DNA of 64,000 bases from Cyclobacteriaceae bacterium (GCA_019694875.1 JAIBBC010000002.1:1116001-1180000); one strand, 5' to 3'; shown: positions 17,689 through 26,466, counted from the stretch's first letter. Notes: generated by a model from the letters alone, not told the origin. A program made the numbers and translations.

Positions 17689-17880
17689 GTCAAACTGACG
17701 GGGAAGATTTTCTACTTCAAATCAGTGCCAAAATGATGCTTAGCAATATCTTCACCAAGGTTAACACAAAGACTTTTGGCCCGAAATGTACTTATCTTGA
17801 GGAAGTAATAGAGGATATTGGTCATAATGGCGCTTATATCCAGAAGTTATGTGGTATTTTTAAAAAGACACCATTACAAT

Positions 17881-19491
17881 ATGAACATACAATTACCGAC
17901 CAAAATAGGGTCACCTAATTCAAGCCCATCCATAGAGTTTGAACAACTCGTAGTAGTCGGAGCGAATGGAGCTGGCAAAACACGCTTTGGCTCAAGAATT
18001 GAAGAAATGTATCTTGGACAGACACATCGAATTTCAGCCCAAAAATCACTTACTTTTCCTTCCCATGTTAGTCCGACATCAAGACATCGAGCAGAAATAG
18101 CATTTAAGTATGGAAATTATCATGAACATTTTAAAACTGAAAGCCAATATCATGGACAGAAAATCGGAAATCGTTGGGGTGGAAATATCAATACATCATT
18201 ATTAAATGACTTTGACAAATTATTAATATTACTTCACACAGAAGAATACGAAGATTCATTAAGTTATAAAGAAGGTCGAATCGCAAAGCCAACAACAAAA
18301 CTTGACCGAGTTCAACTAATTTGGGAAGCGGTTTTACCTCACCGAAAATTAATTAAATCTGCTGGAGTTGTCGAAACTTTTCCCACAGGGCAAGTAGCAA
18401 GTAAATATAATGCTTCTGAAATGAGTGATGGGGAAAGGGTTATTTTCTATCTAATAGGGGAAGTTATTTGTGCAACTCGGAATTCAATAATAATAATTGA
18501 CGAACCTGAAATGCATATACATAAGTCATTAGTAAAGACTTTATTTGACCTAATTGAAATTGAAAGACCAGACTGCGCATTCATTTATCTTACACATGAT
18601 ATTGACTTTGCTTTTACAAGACAAAATGCAATAAAAATTTGGGCAAAGTCCTATGAAGGAGGTAATGTTTGGGATTATGAAATTCTTAGCGAAGAAATGC
18701 CAATACCTGAGCAACTTTACCTTGAAGTTCTTGGCAGTCGTAAACCCGTAATTTTTTTAGAAGGCGAAAACAGTAGCATAGACTACGAGATTTATGAGCA
18801 AGTCTATACAGATTATACGCTAAAACCACTAGGAGGCTGTGAAAAGGTAATTCAATCCGTAAAAGCATTCAACGAACAAAAAGGGTTTCATCATATTGAA
18901 TCAATAGGAATTATTGATAGAGATAGAAGACAAAATGAGGACTTGGTAAAATTAAATTCTAAAAATATTTGGGTTTTAGATGTTGCGGAGGCGGAGAATT
19001 TATTATTGATAGAAAATATTGTAAAGTCAATTGCACAGCATATGGGCAGAGACCCAGAGGCTGTTTTTTCCGAAGTCAAGCATAATCTAATATCATTTTT
19101 TGGTAGTCAGATTGAAACACAAATCTTATTGCATTACAGAGAACTATTAAGGAGAGAGTTTATCACGCTTACTAATTTCTCATCGAAAAATATTTCAGAT
19201 GTTATTGCAGAAGTTGATGTTTTGTATGGCTCAGTAGACAAGCAAGACCTTTTCGACAAAGTAAAGAAAGAATTTGAATTGGTTGTTTCAACAAAAGATT
19301 ATGATGCAGTACTAAGATTATTCAATTTAAAAAATGCACTAATCCCAAACTCTAAAGTTTGCGAATTGACAGGTATTAAAAACAAGGAAGACTATTTGAA
19401 ACTCGCTATTTCTCTTTTAAAAAGGAAAAATAAAGTTTCTCAGGACATTAGAAATGCAATTGACAATAAAATAATTAAAAACGCCACATAA
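17881..19491 (+). CDS. ABC-type ATPase fused to DUF4435 (merged PARIS-like defence protein)
   Basis: The 536-residue protein (ATG at 17881; the frame extends to 17818) has an ABC-type ATPase: Walker A GANGAGKT (27-34), signature-like MSDGER (181-186), Walker B IIIIDEPE (Asp207, Glu208) and H-loop LTHD (His239). It continues into a DUF4435/TOPRIM-like domain: VIFLEGENSSIDY (Glu294, Glu296) and GIIDRDRR (Asp346, Asp348), then a helical C-terminus. PARIS systems pair an AAA ATPase (AriA) with a DUF4435 effector (AriB), and single-chain merged forms are known. The gene is much richer in A/T than the chromosome around it, which suggests transfer. An OLD-like nuclease is the alternative. Confidence 0.75.
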   Translation: MNIQLPTKIGSPNSSPSIEFEQLVVVGANGAGKTRFGSRIEEMYLGQTHRISAQKSLTFPSHVSPTSRHRAEIAFKYGNYHEHFKTESQYHGQKIGNRWGGNINTSLLNDFDKLLILLHTEEYEDSLSYKEGRIAKPTTKLDRVQLIWEAVLPHRKLIKSAGVVETFPTGQVASKYNASEMSDGERVIFYLIGEVICATRNSIIIIDEPEMHIHKSLVKTLFDLIEIERPDCAFIYLTHDIDFAFTRQNAIKIWAKSYEGGNVWDYEILSEEMPIPEQLYLEVLGSRKPVIFLEGENSSIDYEIYEQVYTDYTLKPLGGCEKVIQSVKAFNEQKGFHHIESIGIIDRDRRQNEDLVKLNSKNIWVLDVAEAENLLLIENIVKSIAQHMGRDPEAVFSEVKHNLISFFGSQIETQILLHYRELLRREFITLTNFSSKNISDVIAEVDVLYGSVDKQDLFDKVKKEFELVVSTKDYDAVLRLFNLKNALIPNSKVCELTGIKNKEDYLKLAISLLKRKNKVSQDIRNAIDNKIIKNAT

Positions 19492-19618
19492 CAAGTGTTT
19501 GGTAAAAAAGAGGTTTTCAGTGCTTAAATGAAGCTTTGTACTTCGTATCAAGTTCAGTGCTGGCAGATAGTCTAATGCTTCGAAATCCACTTCTTCGCCA
19601 AACGCCAAAACGTTGGAC
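19489..19618. other. attC-like imperfect inverted repeat after the ATPase gene
   Basis: Starting at the stop codon, TAACAAGTGTTTGG (19489-19502) can pair with CCAAACGC (19598-19605). The far end reads GTTGGAC (19612-19618), which fits the integron R-box GTTRRRY. The inside is a long imperfect hairpin, with GGTTTTC able to pair with GAAATCC. No integron integrase is in the window, and the outer spacer is shorter than usual on one side, so the call is tentative. It could also be a dispersed repeat of another kind. Confidence 0.35.
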
Positions 19619-19685
19619 GAAGGTTGAGGATATCAACCATTTTAAGGAATTACGATAAAGCTAAAAGCATATCAGAGAAACCAGT

Positions 19686-20177
19686 ATGAAAGTACCAGCT
19701 AACGAGAATGAAATTACATTATACTGTTTGGTTGGAGAAGCCATATGGAAAATCCAGGCAGTTGAACAGGCTTTGAGCTGTTCAATCACTCTTAAAATGA
19801 ATCCTGCCGCAACGAAGGAACAGGCTGATAAAGTCTTAAAGCAGCACCAAAGCTACACTTTAGGTATGGCTGTTAATATTGCCAGCAGAGAAAAACTGTA
19901 TGAATCATCTTTGCAAGACGAGTTATATACTTTCTTAAACCTAAGAAATTGGTTGGTTCACAAGGCTATGGCTGAGAGCCATCATGACAAAAATTGGGAA
20001 AATGAAAAGGAGGAATTATTCGGCAAAATAAAATCTATTTCCGACAAAGCTGAAAGCATTCAACATAAAATTGAATATGATATGATCAGCTTTTGTTCTT
20101 CGAAAGGCAAAGACATGTCTAAAATTCTTGAGTTATTAAAATTGCAAGAACAAGGAGTAAGGGTAAAAAAAGCATGA
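19686..20177 (+). CDS. HEPN-like protein with RNxxxH motif
   Basis: The 163-residue all-helical protein contains LRNWLVHKA with an exact RX4H motif (Arg87, Asn88, His92), typical of HEPN nucleases and of HEPN proteins in toxin-antitoxin pairs. The N-terminus (EITLYCLVGEAIWKIQAVEQAL) and the charged C-terminal helices fit a compact helical bundle. No signal peptide. It lies downstream of the ATPase-DUF4435 gene beyond the attC-like repeat. It could be a third component of the island or an independent RNase toxin; no obvious antitoxin gene adjoins it. Confidence 0.65.
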   Translation: MKVPANENEITLYCLVGEAIWKIQAVEQALSCSITLKMNPAATKEQADKVLKQHQSYTLGMAVNIASREKLYESSLQDELYTFLNLRNWLVHKAMAESHHDKNWENEKEELFGKIKSISDKAESIQHKIEYDMISFCSSKGKDMSKILELLKLQEQGVRVKKA

Positions 20178-20212
20178 ATTATTTTCTGCCGCACTTATTT
20201 CAAATACTCCTC

Positions 20213-20249
20213 ACGATATCTCGCAACCCCGCTTACGACATCTCGTAAC
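20213..20249. repeat. Pair of degenerate repeats upstream of the Ala/Lys-rich gene
   Basis: ACGATATCTCGCAAC (20213-20227) and ACGACATCTCGTAAC (20235-20249) match at 13 of 15 positions with a 22-bp period. They resemble the ACTCGCGATACGA words of the arrays at 21.2 kb and 59.5 kb, so the next gene is flanked by related repeats on both sides. Confidence 0.5.
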
Positions 20250-20351
20250 TCGTCTCATAACAACCGCTAAATTAATGTCAATTCTGGCTTAAAGGTCCCG
20301 GCATGTTCTCTGTGTAAGTGAAAATAAAATTCACTTAAACAAAAAAGTAAC

Positions 20352-21098
20352 ATGACATCAACATCAGAAACCGGCCACGCCAGAAATGTCGCGGCCTTCG
20401 AAGACCTCATCAGCTTCTGCACCGCTTATGGTGCCTCGTACAATCCCGCGAAAGCGGCACTTAAAACTGCAGCCCTCACCGCACAACTTACGGCTGCAAC
20501 TACGGCCGTGCAGGCGGTGAAGATTGCCAAAACCGCGTACGACAATGCCACCAATGCACGCGAGCTCGCGTTCAAACCACTGAAACCGCTGGTCACCAGA
20601 GTGGTGAATGCAATGGCCGCAAGCGAAGCCAGCAAACCAACACTGGCGGATGTAAAGTCGGTAAACAACAAGATTCAGGGCAAACGTGCCAAGGCTGTAG
20701 CGAAGCCCGATGCAAAAGCGCTGGCGGAAGGCGCAACTCCTGTGCGAACCGCCTCAGCCTCGCAGCAAAGCTTCGATAAACTCATCGATAACTTCACGCA
20801 GCTTATTGCAACGGTCTCGGCCGAGCCTAAATACGTGCCGAACGAGAACGATTTGAAAGTTCCCGCCCTCAACGCCCTGCTGGCGGACATGAAAGCGAAG
20901 AACTCTGCCGTTATTAATGCCAATACGGTCGTGAGTAACGCCCGCATCGCGCGTGATAAGGTGATGTACGATGCCACAACCGGCCTGTTCGAAACTGCGC
21001 TGGCGGTAAAGGTGTATGTGAAGTCCGTGTACGGTGCAACAAGCCCCCAGTACAAGCAAGTAGGCGGGTTGAAGTTTTCCAACCTGCCCAGAAACTAG
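20352..21098 (+). CDS. Ala/Lys-rich helical protein of unknown function
   Basis: The 248-residue protein has no signal peptide or membrane segment. It is built of long Ala-rich amphipathic helices (AALKTAALTAQLTAATT, AYDNATNARELAFKPLKPL) with a basic Lys/Ala-rich linker (GKRAKAVAKPDAKALAEG) in the middle. The two halves share an NAREL.F / NARIARD-type helix, hinting at an internal duplication. I do not know its function. The composition is compatible with a histone-H1-like or coiled-coil DNA-associated protein. It is flanked by arrays of about 21-bp repeats and ends in its own terminator. Confidence 0.7.
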   Translation: MTSTSETGHARNVAAFEDLISFCTAYGASYNPAKAALKTAALTAQLTAATTAVQAVKIAKTAYDNATNARELAFKPLKPLVTRVVNAMAASEASKPTLADVKSVNNKIQGKRAKAVAKPDAKALAEGATPVRTASASQQSFDKLIDNFTQLIATVSAEPKYVPNENDLKVPALNALLADMKAKNSAVINANTVVSNARIARDKVMYDATTGLFETALAVKVYVKSVYGATSPQYKQVGGLKFSNLPRN

Positions 21099-21123
21099 CA
21101 TGTACCTGTGTTCACCGGGAAAT

Positions 21124-21165
21124 GGGGCAGGGTGCTGCAGAAAGCGCCCGCCCCGTTTTTGTTTT
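21124..21165 (+). terminator. Rho-independent terminator
   Basis: A GC-rich stem (GGGGCAGGGTGC with GCGCCCGCCCC, one bulged A, one G-U pair) closes an 8-nt loop and is followed by GTTTTTGTTTT. It ends the 20352-21098 transcript just before the tandem array. Confidence 0.8.
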
Positions 21166-21223
21166 ATGACGGGTCTGTTCAGAAAGTGAGCACCCCGAAC
21201 GGAAAAACTCACAGCCTGAAGTA

Positions 21224-21597
21224 GAATTCTTGCGATACGAGTTAGAATTCCCGCGATACGAGTTAGAATTCTTGCGATACGAGTTAGAATTCTTGCGATA
21301 CGAGTTAGAATTCCCGCGATACGAGTTGGTATTCTTGCGATACGAGTTGGTATTCTTGCGATCCGAGCTGGTATTCTTGCGATACGAGTTGGTATTCTTG
21401 CGATCCGAGCTGGTATTCTTGCGATACGAGTTGGTATTCTTGCGATACGAGTTAGTATTCCCGCGATACGAGTTGGTATTCTTGCGATACGAGTTAGTAT
21501 TCCTGCGATACGAGTTAGAATTCCCGCGATACGAGTTGGTATTCCCGCGATACGAGTTGGTTTTCCTGCGATACGAGCTGCGAATCCCGCGATGTGA
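21224..21597. repeat. Tandem array of 21-bp repeats, about 17 copies
   Basis: About 17 head-to-tail units of 21 bp with invariant-looking core GCGATACGA and variable flanks (TTCTT or TTCCC before it, GTTAG or GTTGG after it). Some units carry GCGATCCGAGCTG. Because 21 is divisible by 3, several frames stay open and give artificial repetitive ORFs. The array fills most of the gap of about 600 bp between the Ala/Lys-rich gene and the GT90-like gene. A period of 21 bp equals two helical turns, so every core faces the same side of the DNA. Confidence 0.9.
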
Positions 21598-21695
21598 TCG
21601 GCACTACCGGTAATCTGATGTATAACAGTTAAACAATGCCGCGAAACCGGCTGCCGGCAGCAGGGTGCCGCCACGTGCGCAGGCGCATCGGCCTG

Positions 21696-22691
21696 TTACA
21701 AACCAAAAACTTCCTTGCAGGGCGAGTCTTTTTGCCCGGTACGCCAGAAATACTTCTCCAGCACCAGTAAAGAAAGCAGGTGTTCGCGCGGTTCGTGGCG
21801 GAATTGGGCTGCGTACTCCTTCGCGTTAGCGAGAATTTGCTCCGCTTCCTGCGGATGCTCAATATAATAGGTGAGTCTTTCCTCCAGGTCGCTGTAGTCC
21901 GGCTTGATCTTTACGTAATGATAGTCCGGTATCAGGCGGCTTTCCATGTACCACGAGTCAACCGTAGGCTCGGGCATCACGGCCAGCGAGTTCGAGGTCA
22001 TCACCCAGCGCAGGTTGCTCGCAATGTCGTACCCTTCCAGGCATAAGATGAATTTATAATCAAGATGATCATCAATCGTGAGCTTGGGCTTCAGCCATTG
22101 TAAATTTTTATCGCGGTTAATTTGTCCCAGGTCGCACATGGGATTGTTAAAGTACTGCTCATAAAACCGCACGCGCCCCGGCACCTTTACCACCGCGCGG
22201 CCAATCAGCATATTCTTCTTGCTGGTAAAGGGTCGGTGATCGGTAGAATAATTAAACAGCCTCACCTTGTTAAGCTTCATCAACACATAGTTCGATGTGT
22301 CGCCCCCAATCGGGCGGTATTTGAGAATCGTGGGTTGTTGCGGCACGGTGAGCACATCCCCGAACACAAACTTCGCGCGATGCTCCGGACTAAAGTACCG
22401 CGTATGCTCCCGGCTGTCGAGATAATACGTAGCCTGATTTTTAAACTGCTCCAGGTCCTGTAACAAAATGGCGTCAGCATTCAGACTGCGGGTTTCAGTA
22501 AGCTGATTATAAAAGTTAACCCGGTCGGAGATATACGCTAAGTCAAAGTCTTTGATCTTGCCAAGCTCACGGCCGAGCTGTTTCCGGAAATACGAGTCGG
22601 GCAAGCCGTCCCGGAGAAAACCTTTGGCGTAATACAGTTGTTTGTTGTTCCGATGGAGGAATTCGATTCTCCGGTTAAGAGCCTTTACCAT
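21696..22691 (-). CDS. Glycosyltransferase family 90-like (LPS-modifying)
   Basis: The 331-residue cytosolic protein matches the CAP10/GT90 pattern: PTILKYRPIGGDTSNYVLMKLNKVR, then an H-R segment (TDHRPFTSKKNMLIGRAVV), and near the C-terminus KFILCLEGYDIASNLRWVMTSNSLAVMPEP followed by SWYMESRLIPDYHYVKIKPDYSDLEER. GT90 enzymes transfer xylose or glucose to glycans; bacterial members modify LPS or capsule. No other surface-glycan genes adjoin it. Start is the first ATG. Confidence 0.8.
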   Translation of the reverse strand: MVKALNRRIEFLHRNNKQLYYAKGFLRDGLPDSYFRKQLGRELGKIKDFDLAYISDRVNFYNQLTETRSLNADAILLQDLEQFKNQATYYLDSREHTRYFSPEHRAKFVFGDVLTVPQQPTILKYRPIGGDTSNYVLMKLNKVRLFNYSTDHRPFTSKKNMLIGRAVVKVPGRVRFYEQYFNNPMCDLGQINRDKNLQWLKPKLTIDDHLDYKFILCLEGYDIASNLRWVMTSNSLAVMPEPTVDSWYMESRLIPDYHYVKIKPDYSDLEERLTYYIEHPQEAEQILANAKEYAAQFRHEPREHLLSLLVLEKYFWRTGQKDSPCKEVFGL

Positions 22692-22790
22692 GAGTGAGTG
22701 ATTGCCGCAAACCGCAAAGCTATCGGCACTACGTCACGCCAGTGTAAAGAATGTATGAACTTAACGTCAAGTTGGTTCGGGCTGCAATCG

Positions 22791-24026
22791 TCACTTGGTG
22801 AGCCACACGTTCACGGTGTTATCGGGCGCCACCAGCATAATCTTTTGAAACGCTGATGCGGAATCGGGAAGCTCGAATTCAAACTTCCCTTGCTTTACCG
22901 CCACCGTACCCACTGTTTTATATACATCGGGTGTGCCCGTTTTAAAATTATTGGTCGCACTGATTCTTATTTCGGCCTTGCCTTTAGCATTCAGCACATT
23001 CCAGGTTAATAACACCTTGTTGCCCTGGCGGCTTGCCTTCAAATTACTTACCGATACCGGCCCCGTAAATGAAACTCCGTCCATTTCGTTGCTTACTTCC
23101 TTCGGCACCGCAATGTTCATAAAACTTAACATGGAAGGAGCGATGTCAACCGCACCGGGTGTTTCCCTGAAGTGCGCATTCAGGTTATTCACATTCGTGG
23201 TGATCCACGTAGTGCGCTCCCGATCCGATTGTCCGCCATGATTGTGCCCCGTAGCCGCATCACGGCCGTGGTCCGTTGTTATCACGATCATCCATTCTTC
23301 CCCGGATTTCTTTTCGCGTGCCTGAATCGCATTCCAGATTCTTCCAATCTGCGTGTCTGCTTTTTGAATTGCATCGCGTGTCTCCGGGCTGTCACCATAC
23401 CGATGCCCCATATCGTCTGTATACTCCAGATACACCCACGATAAATCCGGACCTTTCTCCAGAATGTATCGCCCCGCCTCGGTTGACACCGCTTCATCAA
23501 TGTTGAACATGTACAGGCCGTCCTTGCGATGCGGAAAACGCCCCGTGTCCAATTCCAAACCATCGTATGAATAGTCAAGCTTCAAACTTCCTGCAGCAGG
23601 CAGCCCTTCACCCGCAAGTTTCGTGCGGTTATCTGTCCAGGAAGAGAAGATAGCCGTCTGTAGTTTGGGGTTGTATTCTTTTACGATGCGGAACACATTC
23701 CAATAATGATAGTTCGGCTCGGCAATGTCGTTATCCCAAACGTTATGCTTGTTCGTCCACGTTCCGGTAAGCACATGATTGTATCCCACAGCCGAGATTG
23801 TTGGCGATTGACTGTACCCGTCTTTCGCTCCGCCCACAAATGCGCGGGTATAGCCGCCCTTTGCTTTGATCTGATCGAGCACCGGTGTTGATACGCGTTC
23901 AATTACATCGGCAGGAATGCCATCCACAATGATAAAAACCGCCTTGCGCTGCGCTTCTGCTTTCAGTAACACGCAAACGAGTAACCCGATAAGTATATAA
24001 TGCTTTCTTGCCTGACGGAAATTCAT
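22791..24026 (-). CDS. Secreted type I phosphodiesterase/alkaline phosphatase family protein
   Basis: The 411-residue protein has a signal peptide (ending KAEAQ) and a phosphodiesterase/nucleotide-pyrophosphatase-type domain: VFIIVDGIPADVIE with the first metal aspartate, the nucleophile-region SQSPTISAVGYNHVLTGTW, VYLEYTDDMGHRYG and VITTDHGRDAATGHNHGG for the other metal ligands. A C-terminal domain of about 90 residues (SNLKASRQGNKVLLTWNVLNAKGKAEIRISATNN) is FN3-like. It probably hydrolyses phosphodiester or phosphomonoester bonds in the periplasm or outside; the substrate is unknown. Confidence 0.85.
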   Translation of the reverse strand: MNFRQARKHYILIGLLVCVLLKAEAQRKAVFIIVDGIPADVIERVSTPVLDQIKAKGGYTRAFVGGAKDGYSQSPTISAVGYNHVLTGTWTNKHNVWDNDIAEPNYHYWNVFRIVKEYNPKLQTAIFSSWTDNRTKLAGEGLPAAGSLKLDYSYDGLELDTGRFPHRKDGLYMFNIDEAVSTEAGRYILEKGPDLSWVYLEYTDDMGHRYGDSPETRDAIQKADTQIGRIWNAIQAREKKSGEEWMIVITTDHGRDAATGHNHGGQSDRERTTWITTNVNNLNAHFRETPGAVDIAPSMLSFMNIAVPKEVSNEMDGVSFTGPVSVSNLKASRQGNKVLLTWNVLNAKGKAEIRISATNNFKTGTPDVYKTVGTVAVKQGKFEFELPDSASAFQKIMLVAPDNTVNVWLTK

Positions 24027-24086
24027 GCGGATAGTTGGTTTCAGGAAAGATACTGGAAATTAACGAAGGTGCGCAGCCATACTGCG

Positions 24087-25709
24087 TTATCCGTTGTCGG
24101 GCTTCTGCGCTTGATTCGCTTTGGGTTGCGGCTTGATAACCTTTCGGTCGAAGTGTTCACCGGCATCGAGCGCAATGGTGATTTTCTTAACGATGGCATC
24201 CAGGTCATCGCAGGCAACGCGTAAGTGGCGCATCATCTCTTTCGGGTCACCGTGCTGATCGACATCCAGCAGATTGATGAGCCCAAGTATTTTTGACACC
24301 GGGCTTCTTAGCAAATGCGAGTTAATAAACGCGTATTCGGTAAGTTGTTCGTTCCGGTTCTCCAATTCAGCCGTACGTTCCTTCACGCGTTGCTCCAGCA
24401 GTTCGTTCATGCGCGCAATTTCCTTGCTTTGCTGGCGCAGTCTCCGTTCATAATCGCGTCTTTGTGCGCTGCGGTAAGCCAACGAAGTAATGTCGGCCAC
24501 CGAGCTCGCAAAAATGATGTCTTCCATTTTCCACGTTCGCGGAGCATCTTGTTGTTCGCAGCAGATCAGCCCGTTTAGTTCACCATCCAGGGAAAACGTA
24601 ATATCCAGCATCGAATAAATGTCGAACGGCTTAAGGTACGTCTCCGTGAATTCGTGGGTGTGTTCGTGTGTCCGGGCATCAGCGGCATCAATAATGCGCG
24701 TGGTGTTGAGTGCCTGCTCGTATTTCGGGTAGTTGGTTAAATCAAGCGTGAGTTTATCCATAAAATGCTCCCGCGACAGTTCATAAAACACAACCGATTC
24801 GAGACAGCGCGCTTGTTTGTTGTACGTCCAGATACTCACACGGCTCACCTTCAGCGTGTGGGCGGTTAACCGGGCAATATCTTTTGCAGCCTGCTCGGTT
24901 GTTCCGAAGTTCACCACCTTACTCTTCGAGAATTCAAGCAGCGTTGTTACGTGATGCTGAAGCGTCTTGTTCCGCTCAGTCGTTTCGTTCACAACATCTT
25001 TCAACTGCGCATTCATCGACTCGATTTTTTGCTTCTGCTCCGCCAGCGTTTGATTCGCAACTTTCTTTCTTCTTGCGTTACGCCACTGGAAGTACAGCAT
25101 ACCAAGCGTTAGCAGCAGGATGATGCCCAGCGCTGTGGCCTGCAGGTATTGATGCCGGATAATTGAGTCGCTTTTAGCCTGGTTGGCTTTCAGTAATTCA
25201 TTCTCCTGTTGCTTGCGCTCGATCTCAAGCTGAAACTGGAACTTGGCAATCCGGTCGGTAAGATTGATGTCGTTTACCGAATCCTTCAGCACCAGGTATT
25301 CATTGGAATGGATGAGTTCTTCTTCTCGGTTTCCCATCCGCTCGGCTGTCTTCCACAAGTGATAATGGGCCCGCATGCTGCTCTCCATGTACTTCATCTG
25401 TCGCGAGAGGTTCAGTGCTATGGTGAAGTATTTCTTCGCGGCCGGAAACTGTTCTTCTGCAAATGCAATTTCGCCCAGCACGAGGTAAGCACGGGGGAGT
25501 AGTTTTACGTTTTTAAAATTCAGGATGTAGTTCAGGCCATCCCAGCAAAGCGCTTTGGCCAGCGTGGTAAAACCTTTTTCCAGGTGATATTCAGCCATCA
25601 GAATCTTCACTTCGGCATGGGCCATGGCATCGTTAATCTGCTGACTTACTGAATCGGCTTTCCGGAAGTAGCGCATGGCATCATCGAACTGGCGGATATC
25701 AACGTACAT
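24087..25709 (-). CDS. C-terminal piece of a TPR-GAF-HisKA-like signalling protein (split gene)
   Basis: A 540-residue piece: remaining TPR helices (1-150), one membrane helix (about 190-208), a coiled coil, a GAF-like domain (about 255-400), a second coiled coil and a HisKA-like dimerisation segment YAFINSHLLRSPVSKILGLINLL. No HATPase domain follows, as in several Bacteroidetes proteins that end after this segment. The frame is continuous with the piece at 25743-26372: only one TGA separates them, and the codons between it and this ATG (DVVSALVLLGK) continue the TPR pattern. The intact gene would be about 761 residues. Either a real nonsense mutation or a sequencing error split it. Confidence 0.75.
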   Translation of the reverse strand: MYVDIRQFDDAMRYFRKADSVSQQINDAMAHAEVKILMAEYHLEKGFTTLAKALCWDGLNYILNFKNVKLLPRAYLVLGEIAFAEEQFPAAKKYFTIALNLSRQMKYMESSMRAHYHLWKTAERMGNREEELIHSNEYLVLKDSVNDINLTDRIAKFQFQLEIERKQQENELLKANQAKSDSIIRHQYLQATALGIILLLTLGMLYFQWRNARRKKVANQTLAEQKQKIESMNAQLKDVVNETTERNKTLQHHVTTLLEFSKSKVVNFGTTEQAAKDIARLTAHTLKVSRVSIWTYNKQARCLESVVFYELSREHFMDKLTLDLTNYPKYEQALNTTRIIDAADARTHEHTHEFTETYLKPFDIYSMLDITFSLDGELNGLICCEQQDAPRTWKMEDIIFASSVADITSLAYRSAQRRDYERRLRQQSKEIARMNELLEQRVKERTAELENRNEQLTEYAFINSHLLRSPVSKILGLINLLDVDQHGDPKEMMRHLRVACDDLDAIVKKITIALDAGEHFDRKVIKPQPKANQAQKPDNG

Positions 25710-25742
25710 TTTACCTAACAGAACCAGTGCCGATACAACATC

Positions 25743-26372
25743 TCAGGGGTTCCCAAGTTGCTTGCGGATATCCAGCGCCTGGCGATAACGTTGTTCCGAG
25801 CGGACGAAGTCTTTCTCCTGTTTATACAGATTGGCGAAACTCTGGTATACGTACGCAAGCCCCGATGAATCGCGAACAAACTGGAACAATGACTCTGCTC
25901 TTACGAAATACGGATAGGATTGTGTGAGCATTCCCTGCTCAGAGAACAGCCTGCCAATGTTGTTTTGCGAATAGGCCAGTTCGGTTGAGTCACCAGACGA
26001 CCGCGCCTGCCTGCCGGCTTGTTCATAATATTCGTAGGCCCGAACGAGATTGCCTTTATAATAATGTGCGAGCCCTAGATAGTTCAGTGTTTTGCTGTTG
26101 CTCTGGCCGAGGTGGTCGGAAAGGTCTAATGCAAGCTGTGCATAGCGGATCGTAGAATCGGGAAAGGCAGAGCGACATTCCCAGGCAAGTTCATTGAGAA
26201 GGACGAGTTTCTTTTCGCCCTGGGTGGATGCAAGCAGTGTTCGGAGGGAGTCAATCTTCGAGATGTTCTGGGCTCCGGCAGGGAAAGCAACAAGCACGGC
26301 AAGAATAAAAGATACTCTCACAGTAACGAGGCGTAAGCCGCTTCGACAGCACAGTGGTTGTAGCAGAGTCAT
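25743..26372 (-). CDS. N-terminal TPR piece of the split signalling protein
   Basis: The 209-residue piece has a signal peptide (ending PAGAQN) and TPR units (DSTELAYSQNNIGRLFSEQGMLTQSYPYFVRAESLF, DSSGLAYVYQSFANLYKQEKDFVRSEQRYRQALDI). It stops at TGA (25743-25745) right after KQLGNP, in the middle of a repeat. The same frame continues into the next piece without any shift. A CGA arginine codon changed to TGA would explain the break. As written, the product would be a free periplasmic TPR protein. Confidence 0.7.
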   Translation of the reverse strand: MTLLQPLCCRSGLRLVTVRVSFILAVLVAFPAGAQNISKIDSLRTLLASTQGEKKLVLLNELAWECRSAFPDSTIRYAQLALDLSDHLGQSNSKTLNYLGLAHYYKGNLVRAYEYYEQAGRQARSSGDSTELAYSQNNIGRLFSEQGMLTQSYPYFVRAESLFQFVRDSSGLAYVYQSFANLYKQEKDFVRSEQRYRQALDIRKQLGNP

Positions 26373-26466
26373 TAGAACGGGAGTCTACCAAAGATAATGA
26401 AGATACGATCTTTACCGGTTTTTACGTAGGTTAAATTGAACCGGTGAGTGAAAAATCATCATTATG

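Noticed and set aside
17733-17918. 61-codon frame upstream of the ATPase-DUF4435 gene
   Set aside because: It overlaps the ATPase start region and has no clear domain; a faint likeness to an AraC tail is too weak.
21224-21597. CRISPR-like array
   Set aside because: Units are contiguous with no unique spacers and no cas genes nearby.
21230-21613. Long repetitive frame encoding RYELEFL/RYELVFL units
   Set aside because: It is an artefact of the 21-bp array: several frames stay open because 21 is a multiple of 3, and there is no start context or terminator.
20754-21674. 306-codon minus-strand frame with TRIAGI repeats
   Set aside because: It covers the array and runs antisense through the Ala/Lys-rich gene, whose plus-strand reading is well supported and has its own terminator.
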